Shown here in pieces: positions 24,106 to 35,161 of a stretch of DNA of 64,000 bases; position 1 is the first letter of the stretch; each line of letters opens with the position of its first letter. A model generated the notes under the pieces. That model worked only from the letters and a program-made list of their open reading frames with translations, searched no databases and was not told where the DNA came from. The position numbers and the translations under genes were made by a program. Source of the DNA: Schistocerca nitens (lineage: Eukaryota; Arthropoda; Insecta; Orthoptera; Acrididae); assembly GCF_023898315.1 (NCBI RefSeq), contig NC_064622.1, positions 175,976,178 through 176,040,177 of the forward strand. Direction: 5' to 3'.

Positions 24106-25060
24106 TGCTGTATTATACCTATTTCTAAGGAACACAGTGTCAGCGACAACTGTGCGTTGGAAACTTTGTGGACAGAGGACTGATAGCAGAGTTGTTGTTA
24201 CCAAAGCTCTCGTAGTCCATGTGATTGTAAAGGAAAGTCTTCTACTGTGCAAGCAGCTTAACGGAGAAATTCTGTGGGGTCCGAGTAATCTACTTTCACA
24301 CTGAAAGCACCTCTGTCACAGCTTTTAGTTGTCCAAGCTAACTGTCACGTCGTCATTGTTTGTCTATGAAGGAGGAGATGGTTACGTCGACGGGCTCGTG
24401 CTCTCCGTCGTAGTCCATGTGGGTTGCTTAGTCAGACGAAGCGATGTCCCCTGACTCGTATGTTGAGGCGATGGACTCGTTGTAGACGTAAAATGACCAC
24501 AGCGATACGTCTAGGGAAGATGGGTCGTTGGAAGACACAGTTTGTGAAGATATTCTGTAACGAGCTGGATTGTCAGATTATTACTGGTGGCCTCTGTGAC
24601 CATACTGGAAGAACGGCTACTGGAAAGGCCTACGAAAGCATTTCAGGTAACCATGTTTACATAATGATACGATAGTAATTTATAGCAGTGAATTAGTTTC
24701 TTCAAGATCATAATCGATCCACTTACAACGCCGAAAATGTCTAAGAGTGATTATATAAGCGTTATGATGAAATACCGCTTCTTCACTCACCTTCAAAATC
24801 TTGGGATTGAAATGTTATAGAATCATTGCGGTTTTAGAAACAACTGTCGGCCCTTTAACCCGTGTTTAATCAATGTAAAATAAGTGGAATAGTTTGTTTG
24901 CATGAATTGCACCAAAACCCACTAATCCAACGTCATGATATATACACATCTATATTCAAGTGGTTTTTTCCTGTTCAGGGCCTCAAAGAGTTGTCTAAAC
25001 CACACGAAATGGGTAGTATAATTATTTTGTGCACTATCCTTACATGTTAGTACGAAGCAA
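24106..25060. other. Intergenic, nothing recognised
   Basis: The open frame 24424-24675 (83 codons) has no recognisable domain. Confidence 0.4.
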
Positions 25061-25084
25061 AAGCAATCACCGCAACAAGAGCCT

Positions 25085-26234
25085 TCAGCACGCAGAAGTG
25101 CCGCAACACAACGTGGCATGATCTAGACTAATGTCTGAAGTATTGCTGGAGGGAAGTGCAGGGCTGTCCATAAATCCGTAAGAGTAGAAGAGGGCGGAGA
25201 TATCTTCCGAACAGCATGTTGCAACGCACCCAGATATGCTCAATAATGTTCATGTCTGGGAAGTTTGGTGAACAGTGGAAGTGTTTAAGCTCAGAAGAGT
25301 GTTCCTGAAGGCACTCTGTAGCAATTCTGGACGTGTGCGGTGTCGGTTTTTCCTGCTGTAATTACCCAAGTCCGTCGGAATGCACAATGGATATGAATAA
25401 ATGCATGTGATCAGACAGGGCGCTTATGTAAGTGTCACCTGTCAGAGTCGTATCTAGACTATCAGGGGTCACATGTCACTCCAACTGCACACGCCCCACA
25501 CCATCAGAGTGCCTCCACCAGCTTGAACAGACCCCTGCTGACATACAGGGTCCATGGATTCATCAGGTTGTCTCCATACCCGTACACGTCCATCCGCTCG
25601 ATACAATATGAAACGAGATTCGTCCGACCAGGCAATATGTTACCAGTCATCAGCAGTCCAATGTCAGTGTTGTCGGGCCGAGGTGAGGCGTAAAGCTTTG
25701 TATCGTGCTGTCATCAAGGGTATACGAGTGGACCTTCGGCTCCGAAAGGCCATATCGATGAGGTTTCCTTGAATGGTTTCGCACGCTGACACTTGTTGAT
25801 GGCCCAGCACTGAAATCAGCAGCAATTTGCGGAAGAGTTGCACTTCTGTCACGTTGAACGATACTCTTCATTCGTCGTCGGTCCCGTTCTTCCAGGATCT
25901 TTTTCCGGCCGCAGCGATGTGGGAGGTTTGATGTATTACCGGATTCCTGATACTCACGGTACACTCGTGAAATGGTCGAACGGGATAATGCTTACTTCAC
26001 CGCATCCTCGGAGATGCTGTGTCCCATAGCTCGTGCGCCGACTATTAAAACCCAGTTCAAGCTCACTTAAATCTTCATAACCTGCCAATGTAGCAGCGGT
26101 AACCAATACAACAACTACGACAGACACTTTCTGTGTTATATAGATATTGCCGACCGCAGAACCGTATTTTGTCTGTTTACGTATCTCTGTATTTGAATAC
26201 ACCTGTCTATTCCGGTTTCTTTGGCGCTTCCGTG
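25085..26234 (-). mobile_element. Tc1-like element, degenerate (same family as 31110-32298)
   Basis: The right terminus (about 26207-26234) reads TTTCTTTGGCGCTTCCGTG, the inverted form of the terminus at 31110. Minus-strand pieces follow transposase order: N-terminal DNA-binding region (EYQESGNTSNLPHRCGRKKI, 25650-25964), first catalytic motif WSDESRF with YRADGRVRVWRQPDESMDP near 25500-25640, and a C-terminal MPRCVAALLRAEG at about 25119. The second catalytic motif is not readable. The left terminus is not recognisable, so the element is truncated or eroded there. Confidence 0.87.
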
Positions 26235-27230
26235 TCTTAACACATTTTATGAATCGCAGATTATTGTTTTCAAATCTATAGTACCAACCGTAACAAAAAG
26301 GAAGTGGGAGGCAACCCGGGAAAATGCGGCCTTATGAACCGGAATATGCTTGTGTCGAAGTTGGAGAACGTACGAAAAATCGACCGTATTTTAATGAAAA
26401 ATTTGGTGGTGCAGGCGCAACAGCAAGAACTTCGTGGCGCAAATAGGTCTGCGAAAGAGAGTACCATTCAGCGAGTCCACTACTGTGATACCAGCGTATG
26501 TCCAGCCAGCTACAATTGACGGGTTTCGGAAGTATCGCGTTAGACGCGTGATGTCATCGCCACTCAGTCGCCGAGATAATCTGAAATTGTCGAGACGACC
26601 TTTCGCGCGTCGTTTCCACTCGCTGCTGTGACCTAACTCTCGGAGTCTTCGATACGTTTGGAGAGCCGCTCAGCGCTATCAGAGGGCCATTAAAACACAC
26701 GCGGCCGTTTGAATCGCTAATCTCCCGCTTCAGGTCGCTGGTAGTCTCCAGGGTTACGAAAAAAGAAGGCAGCAGCATCATGAAGTGCCGGCATACGCGA
26801 CCGACGGCTCGCAGTTTCGTCAACTGTTATTATCCTCGGATATTAACTCGCGGTACTAATATTTATATAAAGCACTAAAATATGATGATGTGTGGTAGGA
26901 AGAATATTTCTGTGAATCAGGAAGGCAAAGGCAAGACAAGCTTAACATTTAGTTCTACTGTATTTTACGGACTACAAGACGCTACAGACTGTAAGATACA
27001 CCTTAATCTTTAAGCAATTTTTTTTAAAAATAACATTTTTACTACTTTTATTATTAGATTTTAAAGTCAGACGAAAAACGGATTCTTAGTTGATAAACCG
27101 AACTGGCCTTTAAAATCTCCGAAAATCGTCGTCCGAACCTTCTTCTTCTTCTTCTTCTTCTTTCTATTCGTTGTCACCGTTGTCCTTTTCGTACATGAGC
27201 TGATGTTCCCTGCCATCGAGTGCGTTACTT
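26235..27230. other. Intergenic, with a CTT microsatellite
   Basis: A (CTT)n tract lies at 27138-27162. Short frames at 26304-26519 and 26554-26823 have no recognised domain. Confidence 0.4.
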
Positions 27231-27565
27231 ATGCCGCACTTCTTGAAAGATTTAACAGTAATGTCTTCTCTCGCTCTAGACCACCATTGCTTTATACCGT
27301 TCTGTCCACTGACACACATGTTTGATTGTAAGTCGTTTTAAAGCTCCCTTCGGCATGAATTCATGTTGGGTTTCATCCATCACCCGTTTATTCCATCTCT
27401 CTCTCATACACACTTTAAATAGTTTATTTGTCGAGACATCAAGAGGTTGCAATTGTGAAGTAAGTCCTCCCGGAATAATAGCAAACTGTGTGGTTCCCTG
27501 TCTCAATTTATGTTTTACACAATTTTTTCAGTGAGCACATAGCGTGTTGTGGGGCGATCACTCTG

Positions 27566-28566
27566 TTGTAGAAATAATTCAAAAGCCGTTGTTGTTGTTG
27601 TGGTCTTCAGTCCTGAGACTGGTTTGATGCAGCTCTCCATGCTACTCTATCCTGTGCAAGCTTCTTCATCTCCCAGTACCTACTGCAACCTACATCCTTC
27701 TGAATCTGCTTAGTGTATTCATCTCTTGGTCTCCCTCTACGATTTTTACCCTCCACGCTGCCCTCCAATGCTAAATTTGTGATCCCTTGATGCCTCAAAA
27801 CATGTCCTACCAACCGATCCCTTCTTCTAGTCAAGTTGTGCCACAAACTTCTCTTCTGCCCAATCCTATTCAATACCTCCTCATTAGTTACGTGATCTAC
27901 CCACCTTATCTTCAGCATTCTTCTGTAGCACCACATTTCGAAAGCTTCTATTCTCTTCTTGTCCAAACTAGTTATCGTCCATGTTTCACTTCCATACATG
28001 GCTACACTCCATACAAATACTTTCAGAAACGACTTCCTGACACTTAAATCTATACTCGACGTTAACAAATTTCTCTTCTTCATAAACGATTTCCTTGCCA
28101 TTGCCAGTCTACTTTTTATATCCTCTCTACTTCGACCATCGTCAGTTATTTTACTCCCTAAATAGCAAAACTCCTTTACTACTTTAAGTGTCTCATTTCC
28201 TAATCTAATTCCCTCAGCATCACCCGATTTAATTTGACTACATTCCATTATCCTCGTTTTGCTTTTGTTGCTTTTGTGAACCTCAAAGTTTTTACTTCTT
28301 CTCCATGAATTTTAATACCTACTCCGAATTTTTCTTTTGTTTCCTTTACTGCTTGCTCAATATACAGATTGAATAACATCGGGGAGAGGCTACAACGCTG
28401 TCTCACTCCTTTCCCAACCACTGCTTCCCTTTCATGCCCCTCGACTCTTATAACTGCCATCTGGTTTCTGTACAAAAGCCATGATCGCTAAAATAGTGTT
28501 TACTGGATAACCGGTTATCCAGTAATCAGTATTCAAGCGATCTTGGCTTTTGAATTATTTCTACAA
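27566..28566. mobile_element. Palindromic MITE (two 54-bp arms) split by an RTE insertion
   Basis: Without the RTE copy, 27566-27587 joins 28481-28566 into a 108-bp palindrome. The arms start TTGTAGAAATAATTCAAAAG and meet at GGATAACCGGTTATCC (28505-28520), with roughly seven mismatches between arms. It lies within the Tigger remnant at the position of the lost second catalytic motif. Confidence 0.85.
27588..28472 (-). mobile_element. RTE-like LINE, 5'-truncated (copy D)
   Basis: The 3' end starts with the element's (AAC)n tail (read as GTT) and matches the final ~1 kb of the 41874-45249 element. The minus frame 27607-28248 encodes 213 intact C-terminal residues (FCYLGSKITDDGRSREDIKS through WRAASNQSQD). 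About 100 bp, including the FADD catalytic motif, is deleted at about 28268. The target duplication caaaagcc is at 27580-27587 and 28473-28480. Confidence 0.95.
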
Positions 28567-28689
28567 TTTTTTTTTCAAATTACTACCAAATCCTTCTTCA
28601 ATAGAGCACCTTCTTCTCCACACTCTGTTAATACATAATTTCAGATCAGCCTCATCAATCCAACCCTTTTCATGTACGTGAAAAACAAC

Positions 28690-28884
28690 TCATGGCGGTA
28701 TATCAGAATGTTTCGGCATTGTTTTGCGCTTAAAAATGATCATTGGATTGAATTTTGTATAGTCAGCACAACAGCGTAGTGCATTTTTTCGAGTCCACTT
28801 ATTATTATAGTTACGAGTTTTAGCGGCTTTCATGGCAACTGTTCTGTTACTTGGCACATCAAATGTCAGAGAACTTTCGTCCAT
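28690..28884 (-). pseudogene. Tigger transposase catalytic fragment
   Basis: 64 codons containing the first DDE aspartate in MDESSLTF. The family's usual wording is MDETPxTFDVPxNRTV. It ends at a stop after SDIPP. A fragment of the element described for 27231-29270. Confidence 0.85.
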
Positions 28885-29519
28885 ATGTGTTATTTGGCTT
28901 AGTTCCTCATAAAGCGATGAAAAGATAACATTTTCTCTTCACATTCTTGCAGCATTTTCTGAGATATTTTGGTTTTGGTTTGCATGCTAAGTTCATGACT
29001 CTTCATAAGCCTACAGCACCAAAAAACTCCATCCTTAATCTATTAAGTTCTACCCGTAGCGCTAACTTACGGGCGTGTATTTGAATAATTTTTGTGTTAA
29101 TTCTAGTGTCATTTTGACGGCGTCCTTGAATCCAGTTTTGGCTATTTTGCATTCAGTCCTCTGTTTGCACATTTAGTCTTACTCATTTTTTTCAGTTTTT
29201 ATTTACTAACCCGGCGATCGCGAATGGTCTTTTTCTGTTGGTGGAGGGCCGAAATACCTCTCAGCAGCTATGTTTACATGTTCTTTTGCATGTGCTGTTT
29301 CTTTCAATTTACAGCCCGAATCATTTGGATATCTTTTATTTTTTTCCATTACTAAACTAGGTACTCACAAAAATTATTGTACTGTTACCAATGACACAAA
29401 TCATTTTCAATTCAAGTGCACTGGCACCGTAGACTGCAATGACGCGTCGCAGATCTGTTCCATCGCGCGACCGTGGCGCGGGGCGCGGACGGCGGAGTGA
29501 GCGCGCCGCGGGCGGAGGG

Positions 29520-29528
29520 TATATAAAT
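29520..29528 (+). promoter_or_regulatory. TATA-like box in a Penelope-type terminus
   Basis: TATATAAAT follows a GC-rich tract. A TATA-like run occupies the equivalent place in the 40379-40388 terminus, which suggests an element promoter carried in the terminal repeat. Confidence 0.5.
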
Positions 29529-29625
29529 CGCCCGCCGCCGCGACCGAACCCAGTTCCCCCTGAGCAGCCATAGTGTACGGATCTCCGTGCCGGCACGTTC
29601 ACAGGAGCTCAGTCCGTCAGTTCAC

Positions 29626-29656
29626 CTGATGATGGCGACATGTATGATCGCCGAAA
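29626..29656 (+). ncRNA. Hammerhead-ribozyme-like core
   Basis: CTGATGA (29626-29632), then a 5-bp stem II (GGCGA with TCGCC), then GAAA (29653-29656): the conserved core order of a hammerhead. Stem III and the cleavage triplet are not convincing here (GAAATATTGTG rather than GAAACGTC), so it may be a decayed relic. Confidence 0.45.
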
Positions 29657-29715
29657 TATTGTGCCCGTTGGACACTGTAGACCGGCAGTACACCCGTGGA
29701 TATTTTGAGTTACGT

Positions 29716-31107
29716 AATTGCTTTGCGCTGTAATTTCGCCCCATTTTCGACACTGCGGTTGACCCCGCATTCGCTCGGCACTGGACTCTTTAGGCTTTGT
29801 GGATTTTTTGCCACTCGAGCTTTCGTCTGACTTGCGTTTCATGTAATCCCGAGAATATTTTGTGATTTTCAATTTAATACAGGTTTTCGCTAATATCCTG
29901 AGGAATGTTTTTACTGTCTCACTTTGCGTTCTTCTAGTACCCCGCAAGCTCTTCACAATGTTACCCGAATCAACGTCCCAGATGCACGCGTTACAATGCT
30001 ACACAAGTTTACAACTTCACACAAAGTTAATTCGTAACAGTCAGATGCATGCGCTTGGTACAAATCCGTTGTGTGCTCAACCATTGCTTATGCATTATTA
30101 ATCTTGTAGTTACTAGCGGTGTGTTGTCACACCAGAAAATTCTACGGAGTAGTGAATAGATGTTTTCACGTCGAAACTACGAAATCTGTGATTTAGGGCG
30201 CGATATCCAGAACTTATTCAAACAATTCTCTGCATTCAAGTATGACTAGGGAAACGTTGAAGTACCTTGAATGGAAATGGTTGTATTGGGGTAGGAGATT
30301 TGCGTGGAATACAGCATCTTCTGCACACAAGGCTATCAGTCATTGGATTCAGATACAGACCTCAAGCATCTAGGAGTACCTGTTCGGAGAGATATTAGGT
30401 GGTACCAGAATAAAAATCTAGTGGTGGAGAAAGCAGCTGGATGAATCTCAAGGAAGTGTACAGCACGCACAAAAGTTGTTGCTTATACGGCACACGGTCG
30501 ACCAAATCCTGAATATTTTTCAGATGACCGGTATGGACCTAGTTGGATTAGCAGAAAAATTAGAGAAAATTCGAAAAAGAGATGCGTTTTTCATCAAGCA
30601 TTTGTCCCTGCAACGTCAGGATGTTAGTGGGAGACATTCCAAAAACGGCCTTCCTCACAAAATTGCACGATCCAAAATGAATCAAGAAATACATCTCCTT
30701 CAATGTGCACTGCCTTACAAAATAGTGAAGTAACTGGAAGACATGATTGGATGTCGGTGTAACTTTGTGTTCGTATACACCATTGGAAGGTAGTAAATCA
30801 TTAGGATTACACTTCTCTGTGACAGGTAGAACGACTGCCAGGATGTATTAGTGTTCTTCGTGTTTAGTGTTGTTACTGGACCTCGTAGGGTATATAGGTT
30901 GCATGAACAGACCAAATGGTGAGTGATCACTGTCAAGGACACATAGGTGCCTCGTGTGACACAGCATTTATCAGAAGAAAGAACGTCAGTCGCAATCCCA
31001 TTGGTTTTTATTATTTATGCTTATCCAGATTTCATCTATAAACTACCATCTTCAGTGCTAAAATACAAGGAAATTACAGAATCAGAAATGATTTACATTA
31101 AACAATA
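29716..31107. other. Intergenic, unassigned
   Basis: Frames 29609-29956 (minus) and 30476-30733 (plus) are lysine-rich and show no family I can name. They may be transposon remnants. Confidence 0.35.
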
Positions 31108-31109
31108 TA

Positions 31110-32298
31110 CACTGAAGCGTCAAAGAAACTGGTTTAGGCATGCGTATTCAAATACAAAGACATGCAAACAGGTAGAATACGGCGCTGGGGTCGGAAACGC
31201 ATATATGAGACAGCACGTGTCTGGCGCAGTTTTTAGATGGGTTACTGCTGCTAAAATGGCAGGTGATCAAGATTTAAGTGACTTTGAACGTGGTGTTCTA
31301 GTCGGCGCAATGGCGATGGGACACAGCACACCGAGGCAGAAAAGAAGTGGGGATTTTCCCGTATGACCATCTGGTAAAACATCAAATCTCCGAAATCGCA
31401 GCGTCCGGAAAAAGATCCTGCAAGAACGGAACCAACGACGACTGTAGAGAATCGTTCAACGTGACAGAAGTGCAACTTTTCCGCAAATTGCTGCACGTTT
31501 CAATGCTGGGCCATCAACAAGTGTTAGCGTGCGAACTATTCAACGAAACATCATCGATATGGGCTTTCGGAGCGGAAGGCCCACTCGTGTACCCTTGATG
31601 ACCGCACGACACAAGGCTTTACGCCTCGTCTGGGTCCGTCATCATCGACATTGGGCTGTTGATGTATGGAAACACGTTGCTTGGTCGTACGAGTCTCGTT
31701 TCAAATTGCATCCAGCGGATGGACGTGTAGAGGTATGGAGACAGCCTCATGAATCCATGGACACTGCGTATCAGCAGGGGAGTTTTCAAGCTGGTGAAGG
31801 CTTTGTAATGGTGTGAGGCTTGTGGCGTTGGAGTAATATGGAACACCTGATACGTCTAGATACGACACTGACAGTTGACACTTACGTAAGCATCCTGTCT
31901 AATCACTTGCATCCATTCATGTCCATCGTGCATTCCGTCGGACATGGGCATTTCCAGCAGGACAATGCGACACCCCACACGTCCAGAATTGCTACAGACT
32001 GGCTCCACGAACATTCTTCTGAGTTTAAACACTTCCACTGGCCACCAAACTCCCGAGAAACGAACATTATTGAGCACATCTTTGATGCCTTGCAACGTGC
32101 TGTTCAGAAGAGATTTCCATCCCCTAGTACTATCACGAATTTATGGACAGCCCTGCAGGATTCATGGTGTCAGTTCCCTCCAGCACTACTTCAGAAATTA
32201 GTTGAGTCCATGCCACGTCGTGTTGCGGCCCTTCTGCGTGCTCGCGGACGCCTTACACGATATTAGGCAGGTGTACCAATTTCTTTGGCTCTTCGATG
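31110..32298 (+). mobile_element. Tc1-like element, complete ends, inactive transposase
   Basis: Terminal inverted repeats of about 26 bp: CACTGAAGCGTCAAAGAAAC at the left and TTTCTTTGGCTCTTCGATG at the right, flanked by TA at 31108-31109 and 32299-32300. Total 1189 bp. The coding sequence lies in several frames: DLSDFERG near 31270; the first catalytic motif decayed to WSYESRFKLHPADGRVEVWR (D to Y); FQQDNATPHTSRIATDW (second D present); PNSRETNIIEHIFDAL (the D of SPD lost, E kept); and ESMPRRVAALLRARG at the end. Related to 25085-26234. Confidence 0.95.
31820..32266 (+). pseudogene. Tc1 transposase C-terminal half
   Basis: 148 codons open from LIRLDTTLTVDTYVSIL through the second catalytic motif FQQDNATPH to the natural C-terminus MPRRVAALLRARGRLTRY. 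It is separated from the N-terminal half by a TGA at about 31815. Confidence 0.9.
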
Positions 32299-32300
32299 TA

Positions 32301-33451
32301 TAACGCCGTCAGAAAAGACAATAGCTTACTTTTACTTATATTTGCAAGAATCATTCACTAAATTCGGTCGACTTGTTCAAGAAAGTGCTGACGAGTTGAC
32401 CCACAAATTTAAAAATGTAATTGTGACCTGTACGAAATCAGGGTAGTTCACAAAAGTGCTGCACGATGATGTTTAAAGTCTGTCATTCTTCCGTACATGG
32501 GACAAGAATTTTTCTTTACGTCACTGATTCGTGGGGATGGCAGACTGATCAGTGAAATGTTTCCGATGAGATCTTTGTAGACGAAAGAAGATCATGCACC
32601 TGCACCGTAAAAGTTATCCCATCCAAATGTGCTCCACTTTTCCAACTTTGTGATTTTTATTCTTACAGCCAGTTTAAAATTTGTACGAAAAAAATTCAAA
32701 ATGCTACCGAGCTTCTGTATACTAGCAGAGAAATTACATCGATAGAAAATGCCATAAAAATACATTCTTTAATTCCTTATCAATATGTTACACCTGCTTT
32801 CACAGGGAGAATCAGGTATGCGAGGGTCACATCGAAGCTCATCGAAGAAATAACCATATTTGTGAATTCGAAAGAAATGTGTTTTGCGGTAACGCTTCGA
32901 AAGTATCCATGTGCCTGCAAGTCTGCAAGTCGGTAGCGTACATACAATGCGCGGTTGCTTCGACGACAAATGCCATTCGGAATTCTGTTATAGCACAGAA
33001 AGTGAATTCGAGTAAGGCGACCTGTAATCTGCTTGTAACATACGCTATACACATTTGAAGAAATTGTGCTGTAACGGTTGCTTTACTAACGAAATAAATG
33101 TGGCGGAAATGACTCCGTTTGAATAATTTTGCATGACATGAGCTATATAATGAAACTGAAAAAGTGAGACTACACGGGCGGGACTTGAGTCAGCACTGCC
33201 AGCATAGTGGCCATGTACTTTAACCACTGTGCTACATTCCTTTGGTCGAAACACAACTAGAGTTACGGGTATAGAAGGTTCGCAGAGAATGTCTACAACG
33301 ATAACCAGAGGCCGTCACATGTAAGTACTCAGGACTCACCTCTCTACAACACAGCTAATACTTATCAAAATCCGTAATTAACAGATTTGCTGGTCCCCTC
33401 GTCAGAGATTTTTCTATTAATTTAATTTTGTTATTCTCTTGTAAACGAATG
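32301..33451. other. Intergenic, unassigned
   Basis: Overlapping minus frames at 32769-33054 have no domain. At 33165-33240 the minus strand has a tRNA-like stretch (TAGCACAGTGGTTAAAG and ACTCAAGTCCCGC) that may be an old SINE head. Confidence 0.35.
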
Positions 33452-33453
33452 TA

Positions 33454-34796
33454 CAAGGTGTACAACTTTTCTTCCGCCGTTTTTTCACCAACATTTGAGG
33501 CTTTAATGAAATAAATTGGTTACACATGAATCATTCGCTGTTTTTCCCCAAAATTTGAGGCTTTAATGAAACTAATTGGTTACAGATGTACGATTCAAAA
33601 TATTTTCCATCGCTGGCCACTACTTTCTCCCATCTTTCGGGCAGTGTGCGAATCCCGCGTCGAAAAAATTGTTCATCTTTTGAAGCGGTCCACGAATCGA
33701 TGCAGTTTGTGGCTTCTTCATGAGATCGGAAGTGTTGGTCAGCCAGGCCATGCGCCATTGATCTAAACAGATGATAGTCACAGGGAGCAATGTCAGGAGA
33801 ATACGGCGGGTAGGGTAGGACTTCCCATTAACTTTTCCAAGTACGTTTTGACCTCTTTTGCAACGTGGGGTCGAGCGTTGTCGTGCTGCAAAATCACTTT
33901 ATCGTGCCTCTCGCCCTATTGCGGCCGTTTGTCTTTTAATGCTCTGCTCACACCCATTAACTGCGTTCGATAACGATCACCTGTGATTGTTTCACTTGGT
34001 TTTAACACCTGATAGTACACAACGCCGAGCTAGTCCCACCAAATGCAGCCCATGATCTTGGAGCCGTGAATATTCGGTTTGGCCGTCGACGTGGAAGCAT
34101 GGCCGGGATATCCTCATACTTTTATACTTTTAGGGTTATCGCAATGAACTCATTTTTCGTCCCCGGTAATAATGTGATGCAGAAATCCCTTCCGTTTTTG
34201 CCGCTGAAGCAACTGTTCACAAACACACAAACGCCGTTCAACGTCTCTTGGTTTCAGCTCACAGGGACCCAAGTTCCTTCTTTCTGTATCACGCCCATAG
34301 CCTTGGGACGTTTTGAAATGGCTTGCTGTGTCACTCCCACTAAACGTACCAAATCTTCTTGAGTTTGACGCTACTCTTCACTCAGCAATGTCTCCAACTC
34401 TGCATCTTGGAAAACATTCTCTCTTCCACCACTATGCCGGTCTACGACGTTAAAATCACCGTTCTTGAAGCGTTGAAACCACTCACGACACGTTCGTTCA
34501 GTAATAGCGTCCTTACCATACGCTATTCTGATTCTATGAGACTCAGACGCTGGTTTCTTCATATTGAAACAAAACAGTAACACCTCTCGCAAATGACGAG
34601 AATTAGGCTAGTAAACTGATATTTTCAATCAAGAAAAACTTTATGATGTGGACACAAATCGACTAATGTTTGAATGAGGTTATGTTGACCGAGGTCCAAG
34701 CTAACTGCCTGACGTCTGCGATCTGTTTTGTTTCGACTGCTACTTACCGTTGTCGCCACCTATCGGCAAACGGGGAAAGCACAGTTATGCATCTTG
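33454..34796 (-). mobile_element. Mariner element, near full length, broken transposase
   Basis: Terminal repeats CAAGGTGTACAACTTTTC and, inverted, CAAGATGCATAACTGTGC; TA flanks at 33452-33453 and 34797-34798; 1343 bp. Minus-strand coding in order: RTCREWFQRFKNGDFNVVDR (helix-turn-helix domain, 34371-34592), LLSEE, VGVTQQAISKRPKAMG, ILQHDNARPHVAKEVKTYLE (second catalytic Asp), PPYSPDIAPCDYHLF (third Asp of DD34D), and a C-terminal RWEKVVASDGKYFE. A one-base frameshift separates the last two catalytic Asps, and other stops are present. A degenerate 60-bp tandem duplication lies at 33481-33600 near the left end. Confidence 0.93.
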
Positions 34797-34918
34797 TAAA
34801 AGAAATGAAACATGGTTTTTGTTGTCTACACTTCTATTAGTCAGACTAATTCTGCTGTATTTCTGCACCTGTATTAGCAAAAGACAAATGCAATGATATT
34901 TGGAACAAAAACTCCCTT

Positions 34919-35149
34919 CAGTAATTAAAACTTCCGGGCTAAGAGGCCGTGGTCCAATAGTAGAAATACTTCTCCCTGACGTTTCGTTGCCAGCTGCGGG
35001 CAAGATCATCTGAGACTCACCTCAGATGATGTTGCCCGCAGCTGGCAACGAAACGTCAGGGAGAAGTATTTCTACTATTGGACCACGGCCTCTTAGCCCG
35101 GAAGTTTTAATTACTGAAGACGCCGGCCGTGAAAGCCTACACGCTATGA
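34919..35149. mobile_element. Palindromic insertion, probable Penelope-type terminal repeat
   Basis: Arms at 34916-35014 and 35021-35119 (99 bp) are complementary with a single mismatch around a 6-nt loop, actcac. The right arm continues as GACGCCGGCCGTGAAAGCC. A 12-bp target duplication, aaaaactccctt, sits at 34907-34918 and 35150-35161. Each arm carries a hammerhead-like core. Inverted partial terminal copies with duplications of this length are usual for Penelope-like elements, which is the basis of the assignment. No coding sequence. Confidence 0.8.
35023..35057 (+). ncRNA. Hammerhead-ribozyme-like core with a GAAACGTC end
   Basis: CAGATGA (one change from CTGATGA), then a 6-bp stem II (GTTGCC with GGCAAC), then GAAACGTC at 35050-35057. 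The flanks CCT and AGG could form a short stem I. ACGT is self-complementary, as in the minimal ribozymes reported for Penelope-like elements that act as dimers. The mirror copy is on the minus strand of the left arm. Confidence 0.55.
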
Positions 35150-35161
35150 AAAAACTCCCTT

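Larger units (their letters stand above)
27231..29270 (-). mobile_element. Tigger/pogo-type DNA transposon remnant
   Basis: Minus-strand frame 28690-28884 reads MDESSLTFDVPSNRTV with RCCADYTKFNPMIIFKRKT, the first catalytic region of Tigger transposases. Frame 27276-27506 reads IPGGLTSQLQPLDVSTNKLF and RERWNKRVMDET, the region containing the third catalytic Asp. The WDSF-type second catalytic segment between them is lost where a palindromic MITE (27566-28566) sits. The N-terminal DNA-binding part is poorly preserved towards 29270. No terminal repeats were found. Confidence 0.85.
29460..29715 (+). mobile_element. Penelope-type terminal region (solo 3' end)
   Basis: A GC-rich stretch, then a TATA-like box, then CACCTGATGATGGCGACATG and GCCGAAATATTGTG. 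The order and several motifs (CACCTGATG, GCCGAAATATTGTG) match the 3' end of the Penelope-like element at 38221-40514. No coding region remains. The boundaries are approximate and no target duplication was identified. Confidence 0.6.

Noticed and set aside
28248-28475. Separate gene for the 75-codon minus frame at 28.2-28.5 kb
   Set aside because: It is the RT part of LINE copy D joined across an internal deletion, not an independent gene.
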